Positions 16,303 through 23,920 of a stretch of DNA of 36,067 bases are shown in pieces. The first letter of the stretch is position 1. Every line of letters begins with the position of its first letter. A program made the position numbers and the translations under genes. The notes beneath the pieces are model-generated. The model was not told where the DNA came from. It did no database searches and was given only the letters and a program-made list of their open reading frames with translations. The stretch is from a virus, in the IMG/VR virus record IMGVR_UViG_3300047157_000109, positions 1 through 36,067 of that record; one strand, written 5' to 3'.

Positions 16303-16678
16303 ATTAATTGGCGGGATCTTTAAACCTGCCGCACAGCTAATTGATGAGTTGCACACTAGCGACGAGGAGCGGTTAGAGCATAAAGAGAGGCTTTTAGAAG
16401 TGCAGGCGATTGCCATGCAGACTGTCTTTGAGTATGAGGAGAAGGCGTTAGAGGCTAGGGCTAACATTGTAAACTCTGAGGCTAAGTCGGAGCATTGGAT
16501 TGTCGCCTCGTGGAGGCCTATTGTTATGCTCTCTCTTATGGCCTTAGTGATTGTAGACAGCTTCGGATGGCTAGTGAATCCACTAAGCGGGGAGGCGTGG
16601 CTACTGTTGCAGATCGGCCTTGGCGGCTACGTGGTGGGCAGATCAGGGGAAAAGATAGCGAAGACTATCAAGCAATAA
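16289..16678 (+). CDS. Holin of the three-helix GTA type
   Basis: A 129-residue protein with an amphipathic start, a charged helical part (residues 20-65) and then SEHWIVASWRPIVMLSLMAL followed by a second hydrophobic segment ending GLGGYVVGRSGEKIAK. This matches the family I know as GTA_holin_3TM (PF11351), whose members make lesions in the inner membrane to release endolysin. It is the last gene of the rightward late unit, immediately before a strong terminator. The likely partner is the M15 peptidase encoded at 29773-30126. Confidence 0.82.
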   Translation: MGIVELIGGIFKPAAQLIDELHTSDEERLEHKERLLEVQAIAMQTVFEYEEKALEARANIVNSEAKSEHWIVASWRPIVMLSLMALVIVDSFGWLVNPLSGEAWLLLQIGLGGYVVGRSGEKIAKTIKQ

Positions 16679-16683
16679 CGAAG

Positions 16684-16705
16684 AAGGCCCCGAAGGGCCT
16701 TTTTT
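16684..16705. terminator. Strong intrinsic terminator between convergent operons
   Basis: AAGGCCC at 16684-16690 pairs with GGGCCTT at 16695-16701 around CGAA, and six T follow (16700-16705). It ends the rightward late transcript 5 bases after the holin stop. The stop of the leftward diphosphohydrolase gene lies in the T-run, so the same stem may also help end the leftward transcript, though with a poorer U-tract. Confidence 0.88.
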
Positions 16706-17120
16706 AATTCTGCTTGTACTTATCTAAAGCGAACGCACCAGCGCCAGCAGGCGGTCGATTGTCTACTACGTGACCGCTCTCCAGTGCGTCCACAAGGATC
16801 GCCAGAGAGGCCATAGCGTGTGATAGATGCGAGTTACCGCTATCAGGGTCGATGTCTTCACCGTCTTGCCAAGCCATAAGGTGACGCAGTGTCGCACCTA
16901 AGTAAGTCTGAGCCTCTACAGTCAGAGTCCTCCAGTTGTAAGCTCCGTACTTTCGCGCACCTTCTTTCAAGCCCATAGCGATAGACACCATAGCTGGCGC
17001 AGGGACAAGATGCAAGGGCACCTTGGCGTCTCCAAAAGCCTGCTTAGGATTAACACCTTCAGGCTCCAGCTCTAGTTTCATCCCATTAAAATAATAATTA
17101 TCGTCAATGAACTGTCCCAT
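16704..17120 (-). CDS. dATP/dGTP diphosphohydrolase-like protein (DUF5664 / MazG-like)
   Basis: A 138-residue protein with the family pattern GARKYGAYNWRT, then ATLRHLMAWQDGEDIDPDSG and HLSHAMASLAILVDAL. Acidic and His residues of these helices bind metal and nucleotide in MazG-type pyrophosphohydrolases. Families of this kind (Pfam name dATP/dGTP diphosphohydrolase, N-terminal) are common in phages and remove or reshape the nucleotide pool. The best-known context is 2-aminoadenine genomes, but no PurZ-like gene is present here. It is the last gene of the leftward operon and overlaps the previous gene by 17 bases. Confidence 0.78.
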   Translation of the reverse strand: MGQFIDDNYYFNGMKLELEPEGVNPKQAFGDAKVPLHLVPAPAMVSIAMGLKEGARKYGAYNWRTLTVEAQTYLGATLRHLMAWQDGEDIDPDSGNSHLSHAMASLAILVDALESGHVVDNRPPAGAGAFALDKYKQN

Positions 17121-17391
17121 CAGTATCTCCCATTCCGAACTCAGAACCTATAAACCTCTCAAGCATAGACATCTTGGCTAATTCCAAAAGCATGATGATG
17201 TGTGCTGGATCTTCGTAGTTACTACCTACAGAGACACCGTAATCGTCAAGCTGAAGTACAACAGCGTCAACCGCCTCATGTCCATCCTCCATAGCAGGCT
17301 TGGTGATCTGCTCCAAGAACTGCTCAAGGCACTCCTGCGCTGTTGGCTTCTCTACTTCCTCCTTCCCAAACGTACCTTTAATTACACTCAT
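17104..17391 (-). CDS. Conserved hypothetical protein (95 residues)
   Basis: An acidic protein without a recognised domain. Two predicted helical parts flank VVLQLDDYGVSVGSNYED. It shares ATGA with the upstream 51-residue gene and overlaps the diphosphohydrolase gene, so it is translated as part of the same tail-end cluster of the replication operon. Function unknown. Confidence 0.75.
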   Translation of the reverse strand: MSVIKGTFGKEEVEKPTAQECLEQFLEQITKPAMEDGHEAVDAVVLQLDDYGVSVGSNYEDPAHIIMLLELAKMSMLERFIGSEFGMGDTDGTVH

Positions 17392-17543
17392 GATAAAAAC
17401 TCCTGAACCTCTTCGGCGTTGTCAATCAGGTGAGAGCGTAGAAGCTCCACTAGATCCTCGGTCTTGATGTTCGCTAACTCAACGATGTCAGCAGGCTCAA
17501 CATCCTTTGCTAACTGTTCCATTAAGTCGTCGATGGCTGGCAT
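17388..17543 (-). CDS. Small acidic helical protein (51 residues)
   Basis: The open frame fills the gap between its neighbours exactly. Its ATG lies three bases after the metallophosphoesterase stop, and its TGA overlaps the next ATG. The product (MPAIDDLMEQLAKDVEPAD start, VELLRSHLIDNAEE later) is acidic and almost entirely helical. A ribosome site GAGAG lies just upstream. No family recognised; packing between genes is the main support. Confidence 0.75.
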   Translation of the reverse strand: MPAIDDLMEQLAKDVEPADIVELANIKTEDLVELLRSHLIDNAEEVQEFLS

Positions 17544-17545
17544 AG

Positions 17546-18238
17546 TTACTCTCCTACCCGTCGGATTTTAGAGCCAAGGTCCATAGGCACAGCGTGTGGT
17601 ACGCCGTCGATTACTACGCCACAGCCGATTACAGGCTTCTTGGCGAAGTGCCTACCGTAGGCGAAAGCCATGTGCCTCTGGTTGACACCACAGCCTACAG
17701 CCAGACCCCATACTAACTCTTGGTCGGTAGCTGTGTAGCTGACACCGAAGTTAGAGTGGTTGTGCCCAGTAACGGTGCACCGCATCCGCGTCTCTGCGTC
17801 CTTACGGAAGCCGTTAACGCCACCAGCCGTCTCGCCGTGATGGTAGAGAACGTCGTCGATGACTACGCTGTCTCGAACGTCCCATCCACTAGGAAGGCCG
17901 TATATCTCCGCCAGAGGCTTCATAAAGATCGAAGGCTCCATGCCTATCTTGCGTAGCTGGCGAGCTGGTATGCGGTCGTGGTTGCCTTGTATGAGGGTAG
18001 CCTTGGGGAAAGCCTTGTACCACTCAGACGCCCTCTCGTATGACGACTCAAACTCCCCTGTGACACCCTGTAGCATCGGCTCAGAATCGTGAAAGCTGAG
18101 TGCGTGGTGGTCGATAAAGTCACCAATGTGAATGACGCGGTGACAGCGGTACTGCTTCTTTACTGACTTGCAGAACTCAAGATACCCCTCCAGCTCGTAT
18201 GGCAAGTGAGTATCTCCAATGATGAGAACGCGTGACAT
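17546..18238 (-). CDS. Calcineurin-like metallophosphoesterase
   Basis: A 230-residue protein with all core metal-site motifs in order: GDTH near residue 8, GDFIDHH near 38, GNHDR near 100 and GHNHS near 175. These bind two metal ions in metallophosphoesterases, which hydrolyse phosphomono- or diesters. The substrate in phages is unknown; nucleotides, DNA ends or host RNA ends are possible. It starts at the base where the HNH gene's stop begins and lies in the nuclease part of the operon, which favours a nucleic-acid or nucleotide substrate. Confidence 0.85.
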   Translation of the reverse strand: MSRVLIIGDTHLPYELEGYLEFCKSVKKQYRCHRVIHIGDFIDHHALSFHDSEPMLQGVTGEFESSYERASEWYKAFPKATLIQGNHDRIPARQLRKIGMEPSIFMKPLAEIYGLPSGWDVRDSVVIDDVLYHHGETAGGVNGFRKDAETRMRCTVTGHNHSNFGVSYTATDQELVWGLAVGCGVNQRHMAFAYGRHFAKKPVIGCGVVIDGVPHAVPMDLGSKIRRVGE

Positions 18239-18606
18239 TATCGAGTCTCCTTGCGCGCTTGGCGCTCTTCGTTGGTCTTTAGCTGGTGGCAGGATTTACA
18301 CATTATCGTTAGTCCGCCTGCCTCGCAAAACATATTAGCAACAAAACGCGGGAGGTCCTCGTAGCTCTTAAGAGAGCCGCAGGGCACTGTGTGTTCGACT
18401 TGTACATCTTTATCTTTGAATAAGCCACCACACGAGGAGCATTTGTACCGCACTCCCTCTTCGGTTATCTGTTTTGCTTGTCCTTTAGCTTGGTGTTTAA
18501 CGGGGTATTTCATGAAGGCGGAGCGCAGGGCTGACCGTATGAATGACCAGTACCGCGCTTCGGTCCATGTGTTCCCCGCCCTAGTTCTCGCTACTCGTTG
18601 GGGCAT
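18238..18606 (-). CDS. HNH endonuclease
   Basis: A 122-residue protein with CSSCG near residue 56, VEHTVP near 69, then IMCKSCHQLKTNEE near 101. This is an HNH / endonuclease VII-like zinc fold: two CxxC pairs, the active His after VE, and the final His-Lys. The N-terminal 45 residues are basic. In T7-like phages a nuclease at this place (T7 gp3 in role) helps degrade host DNA or resolves branched DNA; a free-standing homing enzyme is the alternative. It overlaps the exonuclease gene by 26 bases. Confidence 0.82.
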   Translation of the reverse strand: MPQRVARTRAGNTWTEARYWSFIRSALRSAFMKYPVKHQAKGQAKQITEEGVRYKCSSCGGLFKDKDVQVEHTVPCGSLKSYEDLPRFVANMFCEAGGLTIMCKSCHQLKTNEERQARKETR

Positions 18607-19333
18607 CCCATAGCTCTCCTTCTTCTCGTCTAATCCATAAGCATCTGCCTATGTTCTTTAGCCACCCATCTACAACCGCCTCTCGCTGATCGGGACACAT
18701 TCCAACCTTGTCGTACCCTATGAGGTACTGATCCCTCACATAGGCGAACATCTCTTCGGGTGTGTCTAGCTCGTAAAGAGGCTCCAGTATCTTCTTGGTG
18801 GCTTTGATACCGACCATGCGATAAAGTCCAGCGATGTTGTCCGTAGCGTCTCCTGTCAGCATCTGCTTGTAGAAGAACGTGTCGGCACTCTCAGGGCTTA
18901 CCATATAAACCTCCTGTTTCTTCCAGTTGTAGTGCCAGCCGGCGATTCCGTTAAGGTCCTTATCCAGCGTGGCGATGCCGTGTCCATGTTGTACGGCACC
19001 AATGCCTAGTAGGTCGTCCGCCTCTTCGTTAACCGATACGATAGCTTCCATCTTGTCTATCATGTACTCCTTGATGGCCTGAATGTGGCGAGGCTTCCGA
19101 GCGTCCTTACGATTACCTTTGTAAGGATACTCTGGAAGCCCGAAGTCGTTTCGGTAGTTGTCGGAGCCGGTCAGGTAGATTATACCCTTCTCAGCTCCAC
19201 AACCATCGAGGATGCCCTGCACCATTACCTTTGTAGAATGTAAGGCGAACGCTACAGGGTCATCCTCAGAGGCGAACCCGACACTGTAGCAAATGATGTC
19301 TCCATCTATGCCCCAGACGTCAGGCCGTTTCAT
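18581..19333 (-). CDS. 5'-3' exonuclease (T7 gp6-like, PIN/FLAP fold)
   Basis: A 250-residue protein. Visible motifs are GIDGDIICY near the start, YKGNRKDARKP near 71, EEADDLLG near 102, TLDKDLNGIAGWH near 120 and LTGDATDNIAG near 158. Together they form the acidic two-metal site of T7 gp6 and of FLAP-type exonucleases. In T7 this enzyme removes RNA primers and degrades host DNA. The start overlaps the SSB stop (TAATG), so the two are coupled. Length is a little below T7 gp6 (about 300). Confidence 0.9.
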   Translation of the reverse strand: MKRPDVWGIDGDIICYSVGFASEDDPVAFALHSTKVMVQGILDGCGAEKGIIYLTGSDNYRNDFGLPEYPYKGNRKDARKPRHIQAIKEYMIDKMEAIVSVNEEADDLLGIGAVQHGHGIATLDKDLNGIAGWHYNWKKQEVYMVSPESADTFFYKQMLTGDATDNIAGLYRMVGIKATKKILEPLYELDTPEEMFAYVRDQYLIGYDKVGMCPDQREAVVDGWLKNIGRCLWIRREEGELWDAPTSSEN

Positions 19334-19755
19334 TAGAGCGCATCTTCGAGGTCAGCACCGCCAGAGCCCGTCTCAGGCTCTACTAAGCGGTCGATAACCA
19401 TGAACTGAACGCGAGGTGATACACCAGAGCGACCGCCCATTTTCCACTCGACAGGCTTAAGAGCCGCACGAACTATAGTGCCATACCCTACGCGCTCTGT
19501 CATACCTTCGAAGCTGTTGCCGTCAACATCCTTGGGGATGATTGGGAACTTAGACTTACAGGTAATGAAGTTACCGCGCTCATACTTGTCGCCGTCCTTG
19601 TAGCTTACCTTTATGCCAAGCTCTTCTAGCTTCTCTACCGCCGCATCTGACAGATTAGCTAGTTGCACAGTGTACTTACCCGCCATGCTGTCCTCACGCT
19701 CAAGGTTAGGGAACGCGATTGTTGCTTTGATTGTTACCGATTGGTTATCCAACAT
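19333..19755 (-). CDS. Single-stranded DNA-binding protein (T7 gp2.5-like)
   Basis: A 140-residue protein with an OB-type beta pattern (VTIKATIAFPNLER, NFITCKSKFPIIPKD, RVQFMVIDRLVEP) and an acidic C-terminal tail ending ADLEDAL. Acidic tails that contact polymerase and helicase are typical of phage SSBs. Place in the operon, between polymerase and exonuclease, also matches T7-like phages. GGAT lies about nine bases before the ATG. A promoter at 19811-19839 would start a transcript here. Confidence 0.8.
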   Translation of the reverse strand: MLDNQSVTIKATIAFPNLEREDSMAGKYTVQLANLSDAAVEKLEELGIKVSYKDGDKYERGNFITCKSKFPIIPKDVDGNSFEGMTERVGYGTIVRAALKPVEWKMGGRSGVSPRVQFMVIDRLVEPETGSGGADLEDAL

Positions 19756-19810
19756 AAGTTATATCCTTAAAAGTTATCCGATTGGTCGGGCTTTGTTAGT
19801 ACCCACAAAC

Positions 19811-19839
19811 ATAATAGGCTGTTTGGCTGTTAGAGTCAA
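19811..19839 (-). promoter_or_regulatory. Sigma-70-like leftward promoter before SSB
   Basis: On the minus strand TTGACT (19839-19834), 17 bases, TATTAT (19816-19811). The -35 box overlaps the stop codon of DNA polymerase. The expected start point is near 19804, about 50 bases before the SSB start codon. It would let SSB, exonuclease and the nuclease cluster be made independently of the upstream genes. Confidence 0.72.
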
Positions 19840-21485
19840 TGCGTCTCTGCCCATGTATCACCTATCTGATATTCGCCGTCCAGAGGGCACCTCATGTCGA
19901 AAGCTCGACCGGCTTGGCGAATAGCATTACGGAAGATGACGCCGACTCGCTCAGCGTACTCTTCCGGCACTTCCACTTGGAATTCATCGTGAACCTGAGC
20001 CACCAGTTTGTAGGGGTAGCCATATCTGACTAACTTGTCTACAGCGATGGTCAAGGCACGTTTCATTACCAAAGCCCCAGCAGATTGTAGGAGGGTGTTA
20101 AGAGCGGCATGCTCAGAGCGTACCCTTACCCGTCTGCCGTCCAGCCCCGGAAGTGAACCCGTCGAGGATATGCGCTGGACTTTTAGGATGAGAGCATTGA
20201 GTGCGGGGAGGGCCTTAAGGAACTTGCTCTTAAGTTTATTACCCTCAGAGGCACCACCACCAACAATACTCCCGATTTTGGCGTCACCCGCACCATACAA
20301 AAAGGCATAAATGAATGTCTTGGCGTCATTACGTGACGGCAGACCTGCGGCCTTCTGGTTGTAGGTGTGGATGTCGCCGTGAAGGATAAGGTCCGTGTAT
20401 GAATCATCCTTCATGTAGTGAGCTAACATGCGTAGCTCTAAGCCCGACGCGTCGATGCCTACGAGTTTGTGGCCCTCAGGGACGGTAAAGCATTTCCTGT
20501 AGTCCGACTCGCTGGGTATCTGCGCCATGTTGGGCGATGAGTGGGTCATGCGGCCTGTAACAGCACCGCACGTATTGACCCGACCGTGGATTCTGCCGTC
20601 ATCCTTGACAGCATCTATCCAGCTCTTGAGCATTCCGACACGCTTCTGCAATGTCATATACTCAAGTACCTTGGCGGCCTCAGGAACGTGAGCGTTGGCG
20701 GCGAGCGTCTTGTCGTTCACGACGGGCTTGCCGGTAGGAGTTAACTCACCCCACTTGGCCCCCTTCTCCGCTAAGCGCTCTGCTACTTGCTGACGGCTTC
20801 CGACATTGAACATTGTTACCTTATCCTTTAGTCGCTTGCCTGTCTTTTCTGACCAACGCTCCTCAACGATTGGCGGAAAGATGGCCTGTAGCTCATCGCT
20901 AATGGTTGTCATCCTCGCATCATGATCGTTGAACAACCGACACGCCCGCTCAAAGTCTAGGGCGAATCCGTTGCGTTCCTGCACCGCCGTTATCTTGGCG
21001 ACCTCAAGCTCCAGCTCGCGGCTGTAGTCTGAGAAGCCGTCCGCATCTAAGAGTCCGACGATGTACTCGTAGATGTCATACGTTGCTCGACAGTCTGCTA
21101 GGCAGTAGTCGATCATCTCTTGCGTGAGGCCCTTGTCGAAATCTGCGGCGTCAAAGTCCTCCTTGAGCCGCTGTCCTGCGCGTAGTGCCCACTGCTTGAG
21201 GGAATGGCCTCCGTCGATGCTTGGGTCATACAGACGTCCGAGTAGAAGTGTGTCGATGATCTCCAAGCCTCTAGGTTCCCATCCCCAGATCTCATGCAGT
21301 CGAGGGAGGTCAAAACCCACCCCGTTGTGCAGAATCAATGAACGACAGCCAAGCCTCGTCAGCGTAGCGTTCAGTTCCTCCGGACTGTACACGGCTACGC
21401 TTTCTCCTGTGTCCGCGTAGATACCCACTACCCAGATTCTCGACCACGCTAGATCCGTTTCGATGTCTAGTACGCACTTTGTCAT
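19836..21485 (-). CDS. Family A DNA polymerase with 3'-5' exonuclease (T7 gp5-like)
   Basis: A 549-residue enzyme. Exonuclease motifs are LDIETD at 6, HNGVGFDLP near 53 and YCLADCRATYD near 127. Polymerase motifs are GIDASGLELRMLAHYM (motif A), RNDAKTFIYAFLYGAG (motif B) and VAQVHDEFQVEV (motif C). Both activities look intact. At 549 residues it is shorter than T7 gp5 (704), mainly in the linker and thumb. The residue matching E. coli Phe762 is Tyr. GAGGAG precedes the ATG by about ten bases. It replicates the phage genome together with the primase-helicase and SSB. Confidence 0.95.
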   Translation of the reverse strand: MTKCVLDIETDLAWSRIWVVGIYADTGESVAVYSPEELNATLTRLGCRSLILHNGVGFDLPRLHEIWGWEPRGLEIIDTLLLGRLYDPSIDGGHSLKQWALRAGQRLKEDFDAADFDKGLTQEMIDYCLADCRATYDIYEYIVGLLDADGFSDYSRELELEVAKITAVQERNGFALDFERACRLFNDHDARMTTISDELQAIFPPIVEERWSEKTGKRLKDKVTMFNVGSRQQVAERLAEKGAKWGELTPTGKPVVNDKTLAANAHVPEAAKVLEYMTLQKRVGMLKSWIDAVKDDGRIHGRVNTCGAVTGRMTHSSPNMAQIPSESDYRKCFTVPEGHKLVGIDASGLELRMLAHYMKDDSYTDLILHGDIHTYNQKAAGLPSRNDAKTFIYAFLYGAGDAKIGSIVGGGASEGNKLKSKFLKALPALNALILKVQRISSTGSLPGLDGRRVRVRSEHAALNTLLQSAGALVMKRALTIAVDKLVRYGYPYKLVAQVHDEFQVEVPEEYAERVGVIFRNAIRQAGRAFDMRCPLDGEYQIGDTWAETH

Positions 21486-21545
21486 GTTTCAGATCCTCCT
21501 CGATCTTACTTGTTTCTCGTTCGAGTACATAAGCGCCTATCTTAC

Positions 21546-21677
21546 TCACCTCTTGTCCTCCTTCTTGTCTTTCGACTTGTTGCCGAATATCTTGTCCCAG
21601 TTGTCGTTGAACTTCTTGGGGTCAGTCTGGCGCTGGCGTGAGCCTTTGCCGCCCTCCCCTGTGAGGTCACGCCCCAT
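21546..21677 (-). CDS. Small basic hydrophilic protein (43 residues)
   Basis: The frame starts with ATG overlapping the previous TAA (TAATG) and ends TGA. The product is very polar, with QRQTDPKKFNDNWDKIFGNK and then a Lys/Asp-rich end. A short protein with NxxxIFG near its middle is common in small phages and may bind a partner through that segment. No role is known to me. Its 3' end carries AAGGAGG, which could serve as ribosome site for the following GTG frame. Confidence 0.75.
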   Translation of the reverse strand: MGRDLTGEGGKGSRQRQTDPKKFNDNWDKIFGNKSKDKKEDKR

Positions 21678-21952
21678 TAGAACTGCAAATCCAACTGTGA
21701 CGCTTCATAGGATAACCCAAGAATTGCACGCGGTCTACCACTTGATCGGTCAGTGCCTACCTCGTCGATAGCACCTAGCTCTAAAAGCTCTGTGACGCGG
21801 CCTGTAACGGCATTGATAGGCCACCCTAGGTCTTCCCCTATGTCCTGCCTTGTGGCTTCTCCTAAGCGGATGATGACGTCTAGCACCTCGCGGCGCTTGC
21901 CACCAATCCCGTCGATGATGTCGTTGTACGCTTTAAGTGAATTTCTGTGCAT
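21677..21952 (-). CDS. Winged-helix DNA-binding protein
   Basis: A 91-residue protein whose residues 15-75 read as a winged helix: REVLDVIIRLGEATRQDI, a turn, GWPINAVTGRVTELLELG (recognition helix), then a wing with GRPRAILGL. It resembles MarR/ArsR-type folds. Being a lone small DNA-binding protein inside the replication operon, it may control early or late promoters of this phage or act on host promoters. It is coupled to the downstream 43-residue gene by TAATG. Confidence 0.78.
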   Translation of the reverse strand: MHRNSLKAYNDIIDGIGGKRREVLDVIIRLGEATRQDIGEDLGWPINAVTGRVTELLELGAIDEVGTDRSSGRPRAILGLSYEASQLDLQF

Positions 21953-21962
21953 CTTGTACCTC

Positions 21963-22154
21963 CTAGTCGAAAGTCAATAAAAGAGCGCCCTCTGCTGGAA
22001 CGTCGGGGTCGTCCACCAAGTAGCTGTAAGAAAAGTGAGAGATGCGTACAGCGTTAGCATGAAACGTCTCTTCAAACGCTTGGTATCTCACCTCTTGATC
22101 CAAATATACCTCCGGCAGTTTTTGCAATAAAGCCACCAACTGTCTATAAGTCAT
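21963..22154 (-). CDS. Hypothetical protein (63 residues)
   Basis: I place the start at the ATG at 22154, which has GGAGG seven bases upstream and overlaps the stop of the 34-residue membrane gene (ATGA); the frame is open further upstream, but only with weaker starts. The product (MTYRQLVALLQKLPEVYLDQ start, SYLVDDPDVPAEGALLLTFD near the end) looks like a small alpha/beta domain found in many phages. Function unknown. Confidence 0.75.
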   Translation of the reverse strand: MTYRQLVALLQKLPEVYLDQEVRYQAFEETFHANAVRISHFSYSYLVDDPDVPAEGALLLTFD

Positions 22155-22255
22155 AGTAAACCTCCAATCATAAAGACGACAAACAGTATGCACGCCGCTA
22201 GAGTGGCTTCTACGAATATGTCAAAGTCGTCTGGGTTTTTAAAAGGGTCGTACAT
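22151..22255 (-). CDS. Very small membrane protein (34 residues)
   Basis: ATG follows the primase-helicase stop with no base between, and its TGA overlaps the next ATG. The product begins with an acidic MYDPFKNPDDFDIF and continues into one membrane helix with ATLAACILFVVFMIGG. Tight packing on both sides and the clean helix support it. It might affect the host membrane early in infection or anchor replication proteins; both ideas are inference. Confidence 0.7.
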   Translation of the reverse strand: MYDPFKNPDDFDIFVEATLAACILFVVFMIGGLL

Positions 22256-23920
22256 TTATAGAGCCTCCTCTTCAGCTTCTATGGGCTCATAATCGGTGAG
22301 CCTTCCCGTGTCCACGTTGTACAGTAGGTGCCCTGCGGGGCCTGTGATACCGCTGAATCGGTTCTTCAACACGCGAATGTGCGTCGTATTCCGATCCGTC
22401 TCATCCTCCGCCTGTCCGTTCCGCTCCAGCCCGATAACAAAGTCTGAGAGCTGGGCAATCGAGGCAGAACCTCGGAGCTGTGCAATTGAGGTCGCCGCTC
22501 CGTCCTCGTGGCCCTTACCTTCTGGACGCTTGAGGTGCGACACTGCAAACAAGACGATGCCTGTGTCCTGCGTGAGTGTGCGTAGCTTGGTCATGATCTC
22601 GTCTAGGGCCTTACGCTCGTCGCCATATTGACCACCAGATACAAGGATAGAGATGTGGTCGAGGATAATCACCTTACAGTCTAGCGCCTTAGCCATGAAG
22701 CGCACACGCGAAACCACTTGATCGACGGTAGCGCCGGTATCGAAACTGGCGTCCATAATCATTAACTGATCGTCACCAAAGACACGGTCGAAAGAGGCCT
22801 TGTATTCCTCTGTGCCGCGCTTTACGACTGAGGTAGGCAAGTGCACGGGCGTGCTTAGATCGACGCTCATGAAGCCCTCAGCGGTCCTCTCGACGGCCTC
22901 CTCCATGAATAGGCACCCGATTCGGCTCTTGGTGGTTTTCTTAACGTGCATGACGATCTCCCGAAGGATGCTCGACTTGCCTAGACCAGAGCCCGCACAA
23001 ATGGTCACCAACTCAGTTGGGCGGAAGCCGTACGTGAGGGCGTTGAGGGGGTCCCAAGGGTAATATCCAATAGCGTCGGGCCGTGGTGTGTTCAACTTCT
23101 CCCACAGCTCAGTGCTGGATAAGACACCCTGCGGGGTGTACTGAGAGGCCGACCAATACAGGTCACTAAAGGCCTTAGACTCACCGGCCTTGAGGTAGTC
23201 GCACGCGTCCTTGCCTGTACGAGGATCGAGCCGCATAACCCGTAGCTTACCGGCGAAGACGTCGGCGGCTTTGTCGATGCCTGCCTTTCCTGCGTCGTCG
23301 GCGTCGAAGCACAGAATGATCTCGTCGAACCCGTCCAAGAACTGGAAAGATTCTTTAAGATCCTTTCCTGCCGCCGCCGCGCCGCCCTTGAGTGACACCA
23401 CCGGCACCTTACCGCCGAACATTTGGTTAGCCGCCACGGCGTCAAGCTCGCCCTCTGTGATAACGATGCGGTTGCGCTGGTGGTTGCCGTATTTCTGCTC
23501 GCCAAACAAGCCCGAACCCTTCAGCTCACCAACAATGCGGAACGATTTTGTAGCTACGTTTCGAACCTTGAAGGCACAAGGCGTATTCTCACCATCTCGG
23601 AAATAAGGGTAGGCGTGGTCGGTAGCGCTCACCACGACGCCATAATACGCGACGTTTCCGCTTGAGAGGTTGCGCTGTGGGATAGATGACGGCTTAGCGT
23701 CACCCCAAGCACGTTGGAGCCTCTCAAGCTCTAAGTCGTTGGGTTTAAACTGGACTTGATTTTCTGACATTTTATGCCCCTCCGCTGGGGGATAATAATG
23801 ATTACATGAGAAGCAGAAACGATGGCTGTCGCTGTACTCCGCGACGGCGTCACTCGATCCGCACTCCTCACACGGTAGCTTGCTCTTTACTATGTGGGAT
23901 TCCTCCCGATCAAAACTCAT
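22256..23920 (-). CDS. DNA primase-helicase (T7 gp4-like)
   Basis: A 554-residue fusion of primase and helicase. The zinc site Cys17, Cys20, Cys36 and Cys39 has the same spacing as T7 gp4. The Toprim part has VITEGELDAVA near 153 and FDADDAGKAG near 205. The RecA-like helicase has Walker A AGSGLGKSS near 309, an acidic MEEAVERTAEGF segment, Walker B CKVIILDH near 420, and LRGSASIAQLSD with the sensor Gln. Ring helicases of this family unwind DNA 5'-3' and make primers. ATGA overlap with the 55-residue gene upstream. Confidence 0.95.
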   Translation of the reverse strand: MSFDREESHIVKSKLPCEECGSSDAVAEYSDSHRFCFSCNHYYPPAEGHKMSENQVQFKPNDLELERLQRAWGDAKPSSIPQRNLSSGNVAYYGVVVSATDHAYPYFRDGENTPCAFKVRNVATKSFRIVGELKGSGLFGEQKYGNHQRNRIVITEGELDAVAANQMFGGKVPVVSLKGGAAAAGKDLKESFQFLDGFDEIILCFDADDAGKAGIDKAADVFAGKLRVMRLDPRTGKDACDYLKAGESKAFSDLYWSASQYTPQGVLSSTELWEKLNTPRPDAIGYYPWDPLNALTYGFRPTELVTICAGSGLGKSSILREIVMHVKKTTKSRIGCLFMEEAVERTAEGFMSVDLSTPVHLPTSVVKRGTEEYKASFDRVFGDDQLMIMDASFDTGATVDQVVSRVRFMAKALDCKVIILDHISILVSGGQYGDERKALDEIMTKLRTLTQDTGIVLFAVSHLKRPEGKGHEDGAATSIAQLRGSASIAQLSDFVIGLERNGQAEDETDRNTTHIRVLKNRFSGITGPAGHLLYNVDTGRLTDYEPIEAEEEAL

